64,000 nt of DNA from Teratosphaeria epicoccoides. Lineage: Eukaryota; Ascomycota; Dothideomycetes; Mycosphaerellales; Teratosphaeriaceae. Below are positions 1 through 10,341 of this stretch, piece after piece (the stretch's first letter is position 1; each line of letters opens with the position of its first letter). The translations under genes were made by a program, and so were the position numbers. The stretch lies in the NCBI GenBank assembly GCA_021401465.1, contig JADDMT010000105.1, forward strand, positions 1 through 64,000, in the 5' to 3' direction. The notes beneath the pieces are model-generated. The model was not told the origin of the DNA. It worked only from the letters and a program-made list of their open reading frames with translations, and ran no database searches.

Positions 1-26
1 CCCCCCCCCCCCCCCCCCCCCCCCCC
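1..26. repeat. Poly-C homopolymer run at window start
   Basis: The first 26 bases are all C, followed by a C-rich but non-repetitive sequence. It is not a CCCTAA-type telomere repeat. It may be a real homopolymer or an assembly artefact at a contig end; the sequence alone cannot decide. Confidence 0.95.
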
Positions 27-706
27 TTCCCCGCCCCAAACCCACCAGCCCGTCACGGCCCACAAAACTGATTATAAAATCCCCACAACAGAAAGCCTTC
101 ACCCTTAACCCCACCACACTCATCCACTTCGTCCTCTTCTCCCTCCTCTCCACACCCCCCAACTACCTCTGGCAAGCCTGGCTCGAGTCTCAATTCCCAG
201 GTCACCCCCCTTCCCCCCTCCCCCGCACCACTGCTCCCCAGCCACAAAACCTCCCCGCCAACGCCAACGCCGTCGCCATCGCTTCCGGCAAAGAAGAGGA
301 GCACGCCGCGGCGCGACAGCGAGACATCAGCAAACCCGGCACTGTATCCCAAACCCACGAATCCCCCGCCACGACACCCCCCGAACAAGCAGGCAAGAGC
401 AAGTTGAATCTGAAAAACACATTCCTCAAATTCTCTCTCGACCAGACTCTCGGCGCGGGAGTGAACACTCTGCTTTTCATCGCGGGCATCGCGCTTCTGC
501 GCGGACACGCGTGGGAGCAGGTCGAGGCGGAGGTGAGGCAGAAATTCTGGCCGATGGTTTTCGCTGGACAGAAGTTGTGGCCGGCGGTGAGCGTGCTGAG
601 TTTTACCGTCGTGCCGTTGGAGCGGCGGACGTTGTTTGGGAGTGTGGTGGGGCTGTTTTGGGGGGTGTATTTGAGTTTGGTTAGTAGTGGTGGTGGGGGG
701 AAGTGA
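2..706 (+). CDS. Mpv17/PMP22-family membrane protein, 5'-truncated
   Basis: The reading frame is open from the window edge to a TGA at 704-706, so only the C-terminal part is present. Two family blocks are visible. The first, at about 107-205, is a hydrophobic HFVLF segment followed by PPNYLWQAWLE. The second, at about 430-690, begins LDQTLGAGVN and contains FWPMVFAGQKLWP, VVPLERRTLFG and a final hydrophobic segment. Between them is a Pro/Ala/Ser-rich insertion of about 60 residues that is longer than usual for the family. Mpv17/PMP22 proteins are four-helix membrane proteins of mitochondrial inner or peroxisomal membranes with pore-like roles; which membrane applies here cannot be told. The N-terminus, start codon and any upstream introns lie outside the window. 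Confidence 0.8.
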   Translation, partial: PPPPPPPPLPRPKPTSPSRPTKLIIKSPQQKAFTLNPTTLIHFVLFSLLSTPPNYLWQAWLESQFPGHPPSPLPRTTAPQPQNLPANANAVAIASGKEEEHAAARQRDISKPGTVSQTHESPATTPPEQAGKSKLNLKNTFLKFSLDQTLGAGVNTLLFIAGIALLRGHAWEQVEAEVRQKFWPMVFAGQKLWPAVSVLSFTVVPLERRTLFGSVVGLFWGVYLSLVSSGGGGK

Positions 707-2420
707 AAGAGGGGGTAGAGAGAGGTGGCGTGGTTCTGGAAGCAGAGGAGGGATTGTGGGCTGTGCACGACGCTCTATTTGATGGTCTGAAGCTTTCTAC
801 AAGCGTCTCGATACGATCGTCGTATGGGGCTCAGCTGTGGAGATGCGCCTCGTCCACTTCTCCACTATGTTGAAACTCCATGCCCTCCAAGATCTTACTT
901 GCTACGTACAGCTCGTCGCACCCATGCTTCGCCGCTCTCCAACATTCCTCGAACACGCCATGCGCTTGACAAAGACGGAATATCCTCCCACGAGAGATAC
1001 TGGCGCGTTCGAGGCATCGACTTCCGCTCCAAGTCTAGGCGCCCCCGCCTCTCCCTGCGAGACACCTCCTTATCCCCATTCCCATATCTACCACTCCGCT
1101 CGCCTACGCGCCCGCCTCTCCCGCCGATACTCCTCCTCGCTCACCTTTCCTGCAGCCTTCTCCGCAACATTTTTCCATATGCGGATTCGTCCTCTCGGCC
1201 GCGCATCGTTCTCCCGACGACGCTGCTCACGATTCGAAGTACACCGAGTACAGAACTCTGCGATCTCCTGCTTCTGGCCGCGAGATCCCTCGCCGATATT
1301 ATGGACTGCGTCAACCAGATCGGGCCCTTTGATTGATCCCGAAGCCAGACCCTTCTTCATCAAGCTCTCCACCCGAGTGAGCTCCGGGTGGGGATCCCGT
1401 GAATCTCTGCTAGTGCTGCTGCAACGCACACCGCAAATGGAAGTAACGCCATCGGATGCAGCTTGAGCTCCGCGTCTCCCTTCGCCACGATCGTCAGACC
1501 AACAACCTCCGTGCCCTCCACCTCTCGCCAGCGCAGTCTCGCCCTCCGGAGCATCGATCCTCCCCGCCCGCACCCCACCGCGCCGCTCAATCCACCTCCA
1601 CAAACACTAGATCCATTCCACCTCCCTCGTCTGCATCCCCTCAACACCGCAGCAGACACCCTCATCGGCACCTTCCCCTAGCCCCTGAAAACGCCCCCCC
1701 CGCAATCCCCGCCAACCCCCTCTCACCCCCTTTCAGTCCCAAAATCCCCTTTCAGACCCAAAAACCCCTCAAACCTGTACTCGCCGGCGCCCCCCTCCCT
1801 CCCGCGCCGTGTACAGCCCCCAAAAACGCCCCTCTCCCTTCCCCTTCGCCACTTCCGCCCAAGCAACCAACCCTCCACGACCCCACGCCCCAAGAAGAAC
1901 AACAAACCGTGGGACTCGCAACCCACGCATCCGCGAACTCACCCCCCTTCTTATGAAACCCCAAAAACCAAGCTCTCCTCCACGAGAGCACGCACGCACA
2001 CACGTTCCTCCACACCACCACCACCACCAAATTATCCCCCCGCGCGTGCTCACCGACAGCAATGCGGAGTACTGGACGGCGGAGAGGAAAAGAAACATCA
2101 GCGCAGACGAACGGGCGGGCGGGGTGTCGGAGCGAGGAGGGAGGGAGGCGCGGAGAGGGAAGGGCAGCAGCGAACCGTCACAACAACCCAGATGTACAGA
2201 AATCCATCCTACATGCATGTACATATGGTGTACAAACGCGCCCACGCTCAAATGAATCATCCCCCCCCCCCCGATATTTTCCCGCATCACAAATGCACGC
2301 CCACACAATATACAAGCAGAACATAATTCATCAGACGTTCGACATCTCCGCTTAGATCCGCAAAATCATCATTCGCGCCACAACAACATCCCCGTGTCCA
2401 TTTTTCACTCGGCAAAGCGT
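707..2420. other. 1.7-kb interval, C-rich, no secure gene
   Basis: Several overlapping open frames exist on both strands but none shows a recognisable domain. The minus strand at about 1190-1671 has the most protein-like text (segments such as HPELTRVESLMKKG and AELKLHPMALLPF, in different frames). They could be exons of a minus-strand gene, but I could not assemble a model. From about 1600 to 2340 the plus strand is strikingly rich in C and A and poor in G, with several runs of five or more C. This resembles a strand-asymmetric transcribed or promoter region. Confidence 0.5.
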
Positions 2421-4140
2421 TTACACTCTCACCCTGAGATTCCTATTGAGGTCCGCAAGCAGCTTCTGGAAGAACCTCGCCGCGCTGCTGCTGCCGCCGC
2501 TGCTGGACTCGGTCGGACTCGACGCGCCCGCTAATGAACCAACGAAATCACAATCAGCTCACATCTCCAAGATCAGACTCAGCACGCGGGGACGAAGAGA
2601 ACTCACCAACCCGATCCGCCACCAGCGCAATCAACGCCGCCCCGACCCCCGACCCATCCTTGGCAATCCCAATCCTGATCCTCCTCTCCCCCTGCACCCC
2701 CACGCCCGAAATCTCCCTCAACGCCTCCCGCATGTACTCCTCGAAATTCGGGTAAAACTCTACCAACGACCCATCCACGCCCACATCGATCACATCGTCC
2801 TCATCCACCTCCCCAGCGGCCACATTTGTCATGGCCAGATCCCTTGGCGGCGCGCCGAGCTTGCCGGTCGAGATGACGACGCCGCCGATGGCCACGGCGG
2901 CCAGGCGGGCGGCGCGCTTGCCGATGGCAGAGGCGATGAGGCGCACGGCTTCGGCGTCTTCGGCGGAGGCGGCGGAGACGCCGTATTCTTTGTCGAGCGT
3001 TTGGCGGGTGACTTTGAGGCCGGCGGAGTTGTCGCCGGAGGTGATGGAGAGGAAGGAGGTGTCGAGGCCCCACTGTCGGTAGAGGGGGGAGTTGTCCTGG
3101 ATGTTGGTGGTGCTGTGGATGTCGTTTTGGTTGGAATGCTCGTCGGAGAAGAGCGGGACCGAGGGGTCCTGGACGAGGCTCAGGATGGCTCGTCGCATGA
3201 TCTCGCCCAGGAACATGCCGGAGACGCGCTTCTCGAACATTTGGATGCCCGGGTTGTTGGAGTCGGCGTCGAGGGCGCGGTCATATGGCGTGTCGGGGAG
3301 GGTGGAGACTTGGTTGTCGAAGCTGCCCCATTCCACGTTGATGATCATGTCGCCGGTGCTCTCGTCCACTTGTCCGGCGGTGCCCATCTCCTCGAGCTTG
3401 GTGATGCGGTCCAGCTTCTCCACGTAGGCGCCGTTGGTGCCCGTGCCGAAGATGGCGCCGAGCAGCGTGCCCGTCTTGCCGGGGCTGGTGTACGAGCGGG
3501 CCATGAGGGTGCCCACGGTGTCGTTGACCAACGCAGCCACGCGGACGGGGAGGCCCAGCGCATCAATCTCCTTCTGCAGCAGCGCACACACATCCTTGCC
3601 TATGGTGTCGTCGATATCGAACCCCTTGGTCCACCTGATCAGGGTGCCCTTGTTGATGCCGAGCTGGTGGACGGGGAACGAGAAGGTGAAGCCCAAGCTG
3701 AAGACCTCTTCTTCTCTGTAACCCCCCCACGAGCTCTTCCTGCGCTCCACATGCGCGTTGTAGTGATCCTTATGATGCGTCTTCAAAAAGTGCTCAATCT
3801 GTTTGGCGAGGAAGGCGAACAGCTCATGGCTGGTCTTGGCCACCATCAAGGCCGGCGGGATCTTGACCTTGCTCTGAGTCAAGCTGAAGGTGCTGTTCCC
3901 ATGCAGCTGAACGGAGCAGACTCGGAAGTTGGTCCCGCCCAGATCGACGGCCATGTACAAGCCCTTCTCGGTGCCGTTGGGCACGGCCGAGACATAGGTG
4001 GGGATCTGCGAGAGGGTGGCGCCCTGCTTGCCGAGGCCCTCGCGCATCTGGCGGATGAACTCCTGCACGCCTCGGTTGACATCCTCCGTGCTGTACTCGA
4101 ACTCGGCGGCGACGCGCTCGGCTGCTGCGGCCAAGGCCAT
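2421..4140 (-). CDS. glkA: Glucokinase (hexokinase family)
   Basis: Phosphorylates glucose to glucose-6-phosphate in the cytosol, the entry step of glycolysis. Model: exon 1 4140-2607, intron 2606-2531 (GTGAGT...TTAG), exon 2 2530-2421; 547 aa. Hexokinase landmarks in order are the phosphate-binding loop LGGTNFRVCSVQLHG, LGFTFSFPVHQ, the sugar-binding TKGFDI, VNDTVGTL with the catalytic Asp, IFGTGTNGAYVE, and the C-terminal adenosine site KDGSGVGAALIAL. The ATG at 4140 gives an N-terminus (MALAAAAERVAAEF) matching the family. The last 14 codons before the in-frame stop at 2554 are replaced when the intron is removed, giving a Ser/Gly-rich tail ending LNRNLRVRV. The frame stays open upstream to about 4677 and encodes a transmembrane-like stretch (see findings). 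It is divergent from the DUF1772 gene. Confidence 0.93.
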
Positions 4141-4954
4141 GCTGTGCTTCCCTCTGCCCCAGAAGACCCGGCCGGGCTGTCGTGTGGGTGCCCGACAGTA
4201 CAGCTCTTGCACGAATGGGTTCTGCGGCGGCAGAGTCGGGCAGACTGGTGGCGGAGATCGGGTGGGAAAGAGGGGTGCGATGCGGGGCCAGAGGAGGAGG
4301 AGAAGGTGGGCGAGGAGGAAGACGATGAGCAGACACGCGGTGACGAGGGTGGCGGGGGGTGGGAGGGGGAGGTGGTCGACACGGCGGCTCTTCTTTTTGA
4401 GGTCCTTCAGAAAGGGAAGCTCGTCTTCGTCAGCCGGGCCTGGTGTGCGGACGGTCGATGCGCTTCGTGAGGGCGGGATCGAAGGGACGGAGAGGGAGCG
4501 ATGCTGTCTGGGTGCCAGTTTGACAAGCCGAGGGGGGGGTGGGGGGCGGAGCGGAGAAAGAGCAGACAGACAAGGTGTAAGTATGTTGATATTCAGATGG
4601 TGTATATGTATGTTGAGCGGGAAGATGGTAAGAAATGTGCATGCATAAGAAGCAGAAGTACATGCACACATGTACATGCTTGCCCCGCTCTTGACATGCT
4701 ACATTCACCAAACATATCGCAAACTGTTCATCAGACTTGTATATCCTGCCTGACTCTACTGACGATGGCTACATCTTGCGTCATCCTGGGCTCGAGCTGA
4801 GCAGAGGATGAGAGTAACAATAACAAACAAGTCAACATCTGAAAACTTAATAATACCTCATTTCTCTGGCCTCCCATCAAAACACAACAATCAATTATTG
4901 ACAACCAACAGTACTCACCCCCACCAATCGACAAATCAACCCACATCCACCACC
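4141..4954. other. Divergent promoter region, glucokinase / DUF1772
   Basis: These 814 bases separate the starts of two divergently transcribed genes. On the minus strand the glucokinase frame remains open through much of it (to about 4677). The part near the plus-strand gene (4805-4954) is A/C-rich, like a fungal 5' leader. Confidence 0.6.
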
Positions 4955-5647
4955 ATGACAACCCACCACCTGCCCCCCTCTTCACCCCCCCTTTCCGCCC
5001 TCAAAGCCCTCACCGTAACCTCCACCCTCCTCCTCGCCGGCTCCATGGCCACCACAACCCTGCAATCCCTGCCCGCCCTCCTCCTCGCCGCCCGACAACG
5101 CGAACCTCCCTCCCCCACCACCAAACCCCTCAAATCCGACTCCGGCCGCCTCACGCCCCAGCCCACCCTGGACCCCGAAACCCGCCTCGACCTCTCCCCC
5201 ACCGCCGTCCTGCCAGGGACCCTCTGCCCCACCCCGCCCAGCACCCGGGGCTTCCAACTCGCCGCCGCGCAATTCAGCCTCATGAGCAAAACCGCCTTCG
5301 TCACACAAGTGCCCCTCGAGCTCCTCTCGATCGCCGCGTCCGGGTACCTCGCCTGCCGATACCGGAGCATGGGCGTCAGCGGATGGCGGTCGTGGGCGGT
5401 CGTGGCCGGCTTGGTCGCGGCGCTGTTCCCGATCACGGCGGTGTGGATGGTGCCGCTGGAGCACAAGATGGCGCGGTTGGCGGGCGTGGAGGAGGCCGTG
5501 GAGCCGTATGAGGATGCGCTGCCGGATCGGGAGGAGGAGAGGGGGAATGCGGAGCGCTTTCTGACGCGCTGGGGGGTGTGGAGTGCGGTGAGGAGTGGCG
5601 TGATGCTTGGGGCCGGTGTGGGGGCGGTTTGGGGCGTGGTGGGGTGA
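4955..5647 (+). CDS. DUF1772 (anthrone oxygenase-like) membrane protein
   Basis: Single exon, 230 aa, starting at an ATG in good context (CACCATGACA); an in-frame ATG at 4808 is possible but would add a low-complexity Asn/Ser/His leader. Four hydrophobic segments are visible: around residues 18-45 (ALTVTSTLLLAGSMATTTL), 115-135, 145-170 and near the C-terminus. The segment FPITAVWMVPLEHKMARLAG is the family's typical third helix and following loop. DUF1772 includes anthrone oxygenases of fungal polyketide pathways, but most members are uncharacterised and no polyketide synthase lies nearby, so no substrate can be assigned. Strong G/C strand asymmetry (C-rich first half, G-rich second half). 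Confidence 0.8.
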   Translation: MTTHHLPPSSPPLSALKALTVTSTLLLAGSMATTTLQSLPALLLAARQREPPSPTTKPLKSDSGRLTPQPTLDPETRLDLSPTAVLPGTLCPTPPSTRGFQLAAAQFSLMSKTAFVTQVPLELLSIAASGYLACRYRSMGVSGWRSWAVVAGLVAALFPITAVWMVPLEHKMARLAGVEEAVEPYEDALPDREEERGNAERFLTRWGVWSAVRSGVMLGAGVGAVWGVVG

Positions 5648-6439
5648 GGATATATTGTGGTTTGGGAGGGTGGGATCCGCGACCTGGAGAGTATGGGGGG
5701 GCGTGATGGCTGCGTCAGGGGCATCGAGACTCGGGTTCAGGAGTTCTGGATTTTGTTGGGCTGGAGTGGAGCACGCGGCAGGGCCGAGCGGGCGGTTGTG
5801 CAGTAGGGAGTTTTGGTCGAGCACAAGTTCGGATCATGTAGCGACGGTCCGTCGGTCGTCGGGACTGCGCGATCCTGGACCGTGCCTGCCAGACATGCGA
5901 AGGAAGCCCATGCGCTTCGCGAGCAACGTCAAGCCACCCGCTCGCCGCATGCGATGGACAGAGTGAGCAAGACTGACGAACAAGCTCATGACCATACCAA
6001 CCGCTTAGTAGCAATCCCGTCACTCAGCCACTCAGTCTCGCACAGGGAAGTCCCCCAACCCTCAAGACTCCTGCCACAAGCCCAACCCGTGGTTAGGTGG
6101 TGATGGTAGGGCGTTTGCATTATTCTATTATCAAAGCGTAGCTTGGCATGATTTGGTGAGCGGCAAATCATCATTCGGATTTCCTTTCTTCCTACAGGGA
6201 GAAGCTATTGAGCATGCGGAACGCCTCTGACGGATTGTTTTGTGAGGCGACGACTATTGACTGCTTGAAAACAGACATTGAGATGAGGCGGTGCACTATT
6301 GAAAGCGTCTGCCAGCAGACAAATTTCGAGCATTGCACGATCGCTTGCGCGTGTTGACTACTTGAGGAATGATATCCATGTGCGTCTTGATTTCTGAACC
6401 GGAGGTCCGCCCTCAGCAATCACGCACCGAGTGCACGCC
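5648..6439. other. Intergenic, nothing recognised
   Basis: Convergent spacer of about 790 bases between the DUF1772 gene (+) and fimbrin (-). No domain-bearing frame, RNA gene or repeat was seen. Confidence 0.5.
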
Positions 6440-8583
6440 CTACTGCAGCTTCTCCGCTGTAGCCATCAAGCTACCAATGAACGTGACAATCAGCCTGCTC
6501 CTCAGACTTGTGATGTCCTCCGGCACCAACCAGATCGTCGCGCCCATCTTTCTCGCGATCGAGATGGCCAGCTTGGCATTCTGGTACTTCTCATCGTCAT
6601 TCCTTCCTGGGGCAACCAGGTCGTAGTCGACATATGACGATTTCATACCACTGAGCACGTCTAGAAGCGGGACGGCAGTCGCCAGCGATGAGTCTTTGAA
6701 GCTGCGAATCTGGGACTTGTTGCCACCTTTCGCGGCCTGGCCGTTCGTCCACTGCACCATGTCCGAGTCTGAGATCTCGCGCTTGCCCAAGCGTTGAGCG
6801 AGAGATGTGAGGGTATTCGTGATGTCTTTCCTCATCAGCTGCCACACCATGCCGAGGGTCAGAGTGCGTTGGCCGTCGGTGATGTCGGCGCCTTGAATAC
6901 CGACGAGGGAAAAGCGGTTCTGTTTGCCAATCTCGACCGCGTAATTGGTGTTCTCGACAGCCTTGAAGCGGCTCAAGCCAGATTTGATGGTGAGGTAAGC
7001 GTCATCTGGGTCATCACTGACCTGCTGTTGTGATGCAACGTTCGCTGGTGGCTTGTTGACATGTCTCCAGTTGACTGATCCAGGAATGACTTTGTCGTAT
7101 GCTTGGAGTAGTATGACACCATCCTTCAAGTCCTCGAAGAAGGATGTCACAGCGGGCTTCACGTTGAGTGAGTTGAGCCAGAGGGTGAAGACACGTGCCT
7201 CGCGCTCACCTTCCGCGTCAAAGTCTTCGATCTCGGCCTTTTCTTCTTCGGTGATGGGGTCCAGACCTGGGTGGTTGTTGAACAGATTTGCGACAAACGC
7301 GAGATTCAACTTCGGGTTGCCTGCGACGAGAGATGTAGGAGTCAAGAACTTGCGACAGGGTGGGTCTAGACGATCAGAATTTTGTAGGACTTGCTCGGCT
7401 CGTTGGTGAAGGTCGGATGTCTGAAGCGGGCTGCGCGAGCAGATATTTGGTGCCAGCTGGTTCAGGAGGACTGTGTAATTCTCGCCGTCCCTGACGTCGC
7501 TCGAGAAGTTTTGTACCCTGTGAAGTCTGTCAGCGGAGCGTGAACAGTCACGACATGCTTGCTACTTACTTGCGATGCCACTTGGCGTTCTTCAGGTGGT
7601 AGTTGAACCATCTCAGCAGGATCTGCTCCGGCGGTAATCGTAAGAATTGCTCCAGCGTCTCTCCATCCTCCAGCAGCCGGTACAGCTCCGGATGCAGCTT
7701 AATGTCAATCTTGCCCAGCAGACCTCTTCTGATGATCTGCCAGATCAGACCTAAGATGAGGTGTTCGCGAACTTCGATAATGTCACCTGCACCAATGTTG
7801 ACGACACTGCAGCCGATACCCTTCGCCGACTCGATCACGATATTGTTGTTCTCAGTCATGTGGAAAGCATTGAGCTGCTTGATCTTCTTTCCAGCGCGAT
7901 TCAGCACACGCTCGTCGATGGTGTCTGGTACGCTGTCATTGATGAGCTTGGCGAGCACGAGTCCGTCCTTGCAAGCATCGAACATTTCAAAGGTGTCCAG
8001 TGGAAAGGGCAGGAGGTGTCCGACATCTGGATCGCCGGCCAGCACCGCGTTGATGTGGCTGGTGAAGGCGGTGCGCTCGTCCTCGTTGATGGTATGCTGC
8101 GAACTACCCGTCGCACCTCCTACGGTGATCCTGCCGCCTGCTCCGCCGCCTACGCTGCTCCTGCTGGCATGGGAAGGCGCAGGTGGTCGTGTCGGACCGC
8201 CTTGCGCATTCGACAGACCTCGTGACCGCTGCGGACCCGTGCCCATACGCTGCTGTGCCGGGCTGCTCTGCCGTAGACGTGCGATCAGATCGACGTAGTC
8301 GTCCAACTCCACTCTCCGCGAGCTGTCCAGCTCAACCTCCTTCAATGCCTGTCGCACTACATCGTATGGCTGTCGCTCGCTGTTGGTCGCCGACTTGATG
8401 GCCGTCGCTTCGTCGACGTAACCGCGGTCTTCCGTGTCGAGCTTGCGAAAGGCGTCTGTCAGGCCGAAGATATCGGACTGCTGGAATTGAGGATATTTCC
8501 TGTTTCCGTGTCAGCGCTGGCTGGGTCAAGCTTCTGGTCGCATGCTCGAAATATGCGTACTTTTGCAGCTTGAGGACGTTCAT
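6440..8583 (-). CDS. SAC6: Fimbrin/plastin, actin-bundling protein
   Basis: Cross-links actin filaments in endocytic patches and cables. Model: exon 1 8583-8561, exon 2 8499-7570, exon 3 7517-6440; introns 8560-8500 (GTACGC...CAG) and 7569-7518 (GTAAGT...CAG); 676 aa. The tiny first exon encodes MNVLKLQK and splices to KYPQFQQSDIFGLTDAFRKL, as in other fungal fimbrins. Following it are an EF-hand-like N-terminal region (about residues 10-75), a Ser/Gly/Pro linker, and four calponin-homology domains in two tandem actin-binding modules. Landmarks include GLVLAKLINDSVPDTIDERVLN, LLRWFNYHLKNA, VFTLWLNSLNV, DGVILLQAYDKV and, in the last domain, MGATIWLVPEDI. The stop follows ATAEKLQ. Confidence 0.96.
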
Positions 8584-9113
8584 GGTGGGCGAGCTGGCGA
8601 GGTGGTTGTGGGTGTCGTATGGTTCAATCCATGCGGCTGTTACAGAATCCTGGCGCCTCACGGTGTTGCGCGTACAACGTTGTTTGATCTGGTAAACGCA
8701 ATGACGGACCCCAAACCAGCAGGAAGGAAGTGGGGCATCCTGTGGCGCAGCCCTTTTGCCATTAATTACGGAGTAAGCTAGTAAGATAATCTATGACTTT
8801 GATCGAGCCTCGCGTTCATTGCGAGCCCATCCTTTCACTTCACCACCTCACTCGGGTTGGCCCGCAGGATGGCAACGCTGCATGTCCTTCCAAATATCAC
8901 GTCGAGTCGGCGAAAATCATCATCATTCCTGCCTCACCGCTCTGCCGATGCACCCATTGACTCGCTGCATGCGTTCGCCCCCGAGACCAGCCTCACGACG
9001 TTATACATACCAAGACCCAGGATGCGCACAGGCAGTGCGACGACACTGGCCGAAATGTGGAAGTCTCTCAGCCCCTTTCTTGTGATCAGCTCAGCTTATA
9101 GGAGTCTGCTCAC
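8584..9113. other. Intergenic, nothing recognised
   Basis: About 530 bases upstream of fimbrin and downstream of the next minus-strand gene. No gene, RNA or repeat was recognised. Confidence 0.5.
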
Positions 9114-9953
9114 TCATATGCCATGCTCGAAGCAACCCTTGGCCCTTCTAAGCGCAAAGAGTAACGTCGACTGCTCCAAAGGCCCAAGCTGTGCGTAACT
9201 TGCTCCTTGCTCGATCCTTCCTACCGCGTCGAACAGCAACGGAGGTTGTATGGTGACGCCAGCTTGCTTCAAAATGTGATCGGCGACATGAAGAGCTTGC
9301 ATCCACGCAGCTGTTGAAGCTTGCCTGGGATTCTGCTGGACGTCGAGCATTTCCTCGAAAGCTGCTTGCAAAATAGCAGTGTCGCTAGTCTCTGGCGGTG
9401 ACGTTGGAGGAGTCGGTAGTGCCACAGTTGTCGCGCTAGGTGATGCTGGTGTCTGGGCTTCCGCGGCATAGGGCAAGAGCGCAGGAGGTATGTAGTCTGC
9501 TGGATATGCCGGTTGTGACGGTGACGCTGTGAGTCCAATTCCATATATGTCTCGGAAACGCAAGCAGACATTGATCCCCTTCTGTGCAAATCTCCCGTGA
9601 TCCGTGGCTGTCGCATGAACGCTGCAATGAAATGCAGGTCCCAATGCATAGAATTCCTCTCTAAGCTGGTTGCGTTGCAAGTTTGCATCTCGAAGAATGG
9701 CCCAGAGCTGTATGACTTTGGCTGCGAGGATAGACGAATTGAGTAGGGCGGCACAACGAACCTTCCCGTTGCGCTGCACCTTTCGCCTCAGCCCGTAACA
9801 TCTTATGGCCTCAGCCTCAGGATGGACGAGCTCCAGCGCTGCAAAGTATTCGATTGCTTCATGGCTGACTTGGCGAGACTCTTTGCTGTTGTTGAGCAAC
9901 TCGCGAATGATTCGTGCTTGTGCTTCCAGAGGCGTGCATTGAATCCACGCCAT
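9114..9953 (-). CDS. Hypothetical protein, 279 aa
   Basis: Single open frame from ATG 9953 to 9114. I recognise no family. The N-terminal 130 residues look alpha-helical and mixed-charge (ARIIRELLNNSKESRQVSHE; AAKVIQLWAILRDANLQRNQ). A Pro/Ser/Thr/Ala-rich segment follows at about residues 145-190, then another helical part to the end. An in-frame TGA lies a few codons before the ATG, so the ATG is probably real unless an upstream exon splices in; a 10,108-10,000 minus-strand frame beginning MAIPRWVNSLHPPF could supply one, but I could not join it cleanly. It is divergent from the dienelactone hydrolase gene. Real-gene status rests on length and composition only. Confidence 0.5.
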   Translation of the reverse strand: MAWIQCTPLEAQARIIRELLNNSKESRQVSHEAIEYFAALELVHPEAEAIRCYGLRRKVQRNGKVRCAALLNSSILAAKVIQLWAILRDANLQRNQLREEFYALGPAFHCSVHATATDHGRFAQKGINVCLRFRDIYGIGLTASPSQPAYPADYIPPALLPYAAEAQTPASPSATTVALPTPPTSPPETSDTAILQAAFEEMLDVQQNPRQASTAAWMQALHVADHILKQAGVTIQPPLLFDAVGRIEQGASYAQLGPLEQSTLLFALRRAKGCFEHGI

Positions 9954-10341
9954 GGGACAGGCGCAACCTCATTCAGCAGAGGAATTGTACGATAAACGCA
10001 GATAGGTGCTGCGAACTGATATTCTAATAAATGTACAAGATCAGTGCGACTCTGACGCGTGTCTATGAAAGGTGGATGCAGCGAATTTACCCAACGAGGA
10101 ATTGCCATTCAAGACGCGCTCTAGACGGGCGAGTGTTGCTTGCGCAGAGTGTGCAGCTAGCCGATGAAGTGCTTGTGCATATCAATGAGTCGTGGCAATG
10201 ACAGGTGAGTTCCGATGTTACTGATGTGACGGTCCTGAAGCGAAGTGGGGGCAGTGCTGATCAACTCCAACGGCCTGAGGGGTCTCGATATCCGACTCGC
10301 TGTGGACGTGTCGCCAAAATTGACCCAAACATTTCATGACC
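9954..10341. other. Divergent promoter region
   Basis: About 390 bases between the hypothetical gene (-) and the dienelactone hydrolase (+). A possible extra 5' exon of the minus-strand gene lies at 10,000-10,108; otherwise nothing was recognised. Confidence 0.4.

Noticed and set aside
1..60. Telomere
   Set aside because: Poly-C without any CCCTAA-like periodicity.
824..1466. Two long overlapping plus-strand open frames
   Set aside because: Arg/Ser/Pro-rich text without domains, overlapping each other and a minus-strand frame of similar length. No intron or start evidence favours either.
2446..4470. A 674-codon open frame on the plus strand
   Set aside because: It is the antisense shadow of glucokinase. 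The sequence has repetitive Gly/Val/Asp/Ala composition typical of complementary-strand reading of GC-rich codons and no domain.
9954..10108. Upstream exon for the 279-aa hypothetical gene
   Set aside because: No donor-acceptor pair joins this frame to the main frame without a stop, so I did not extend the model.
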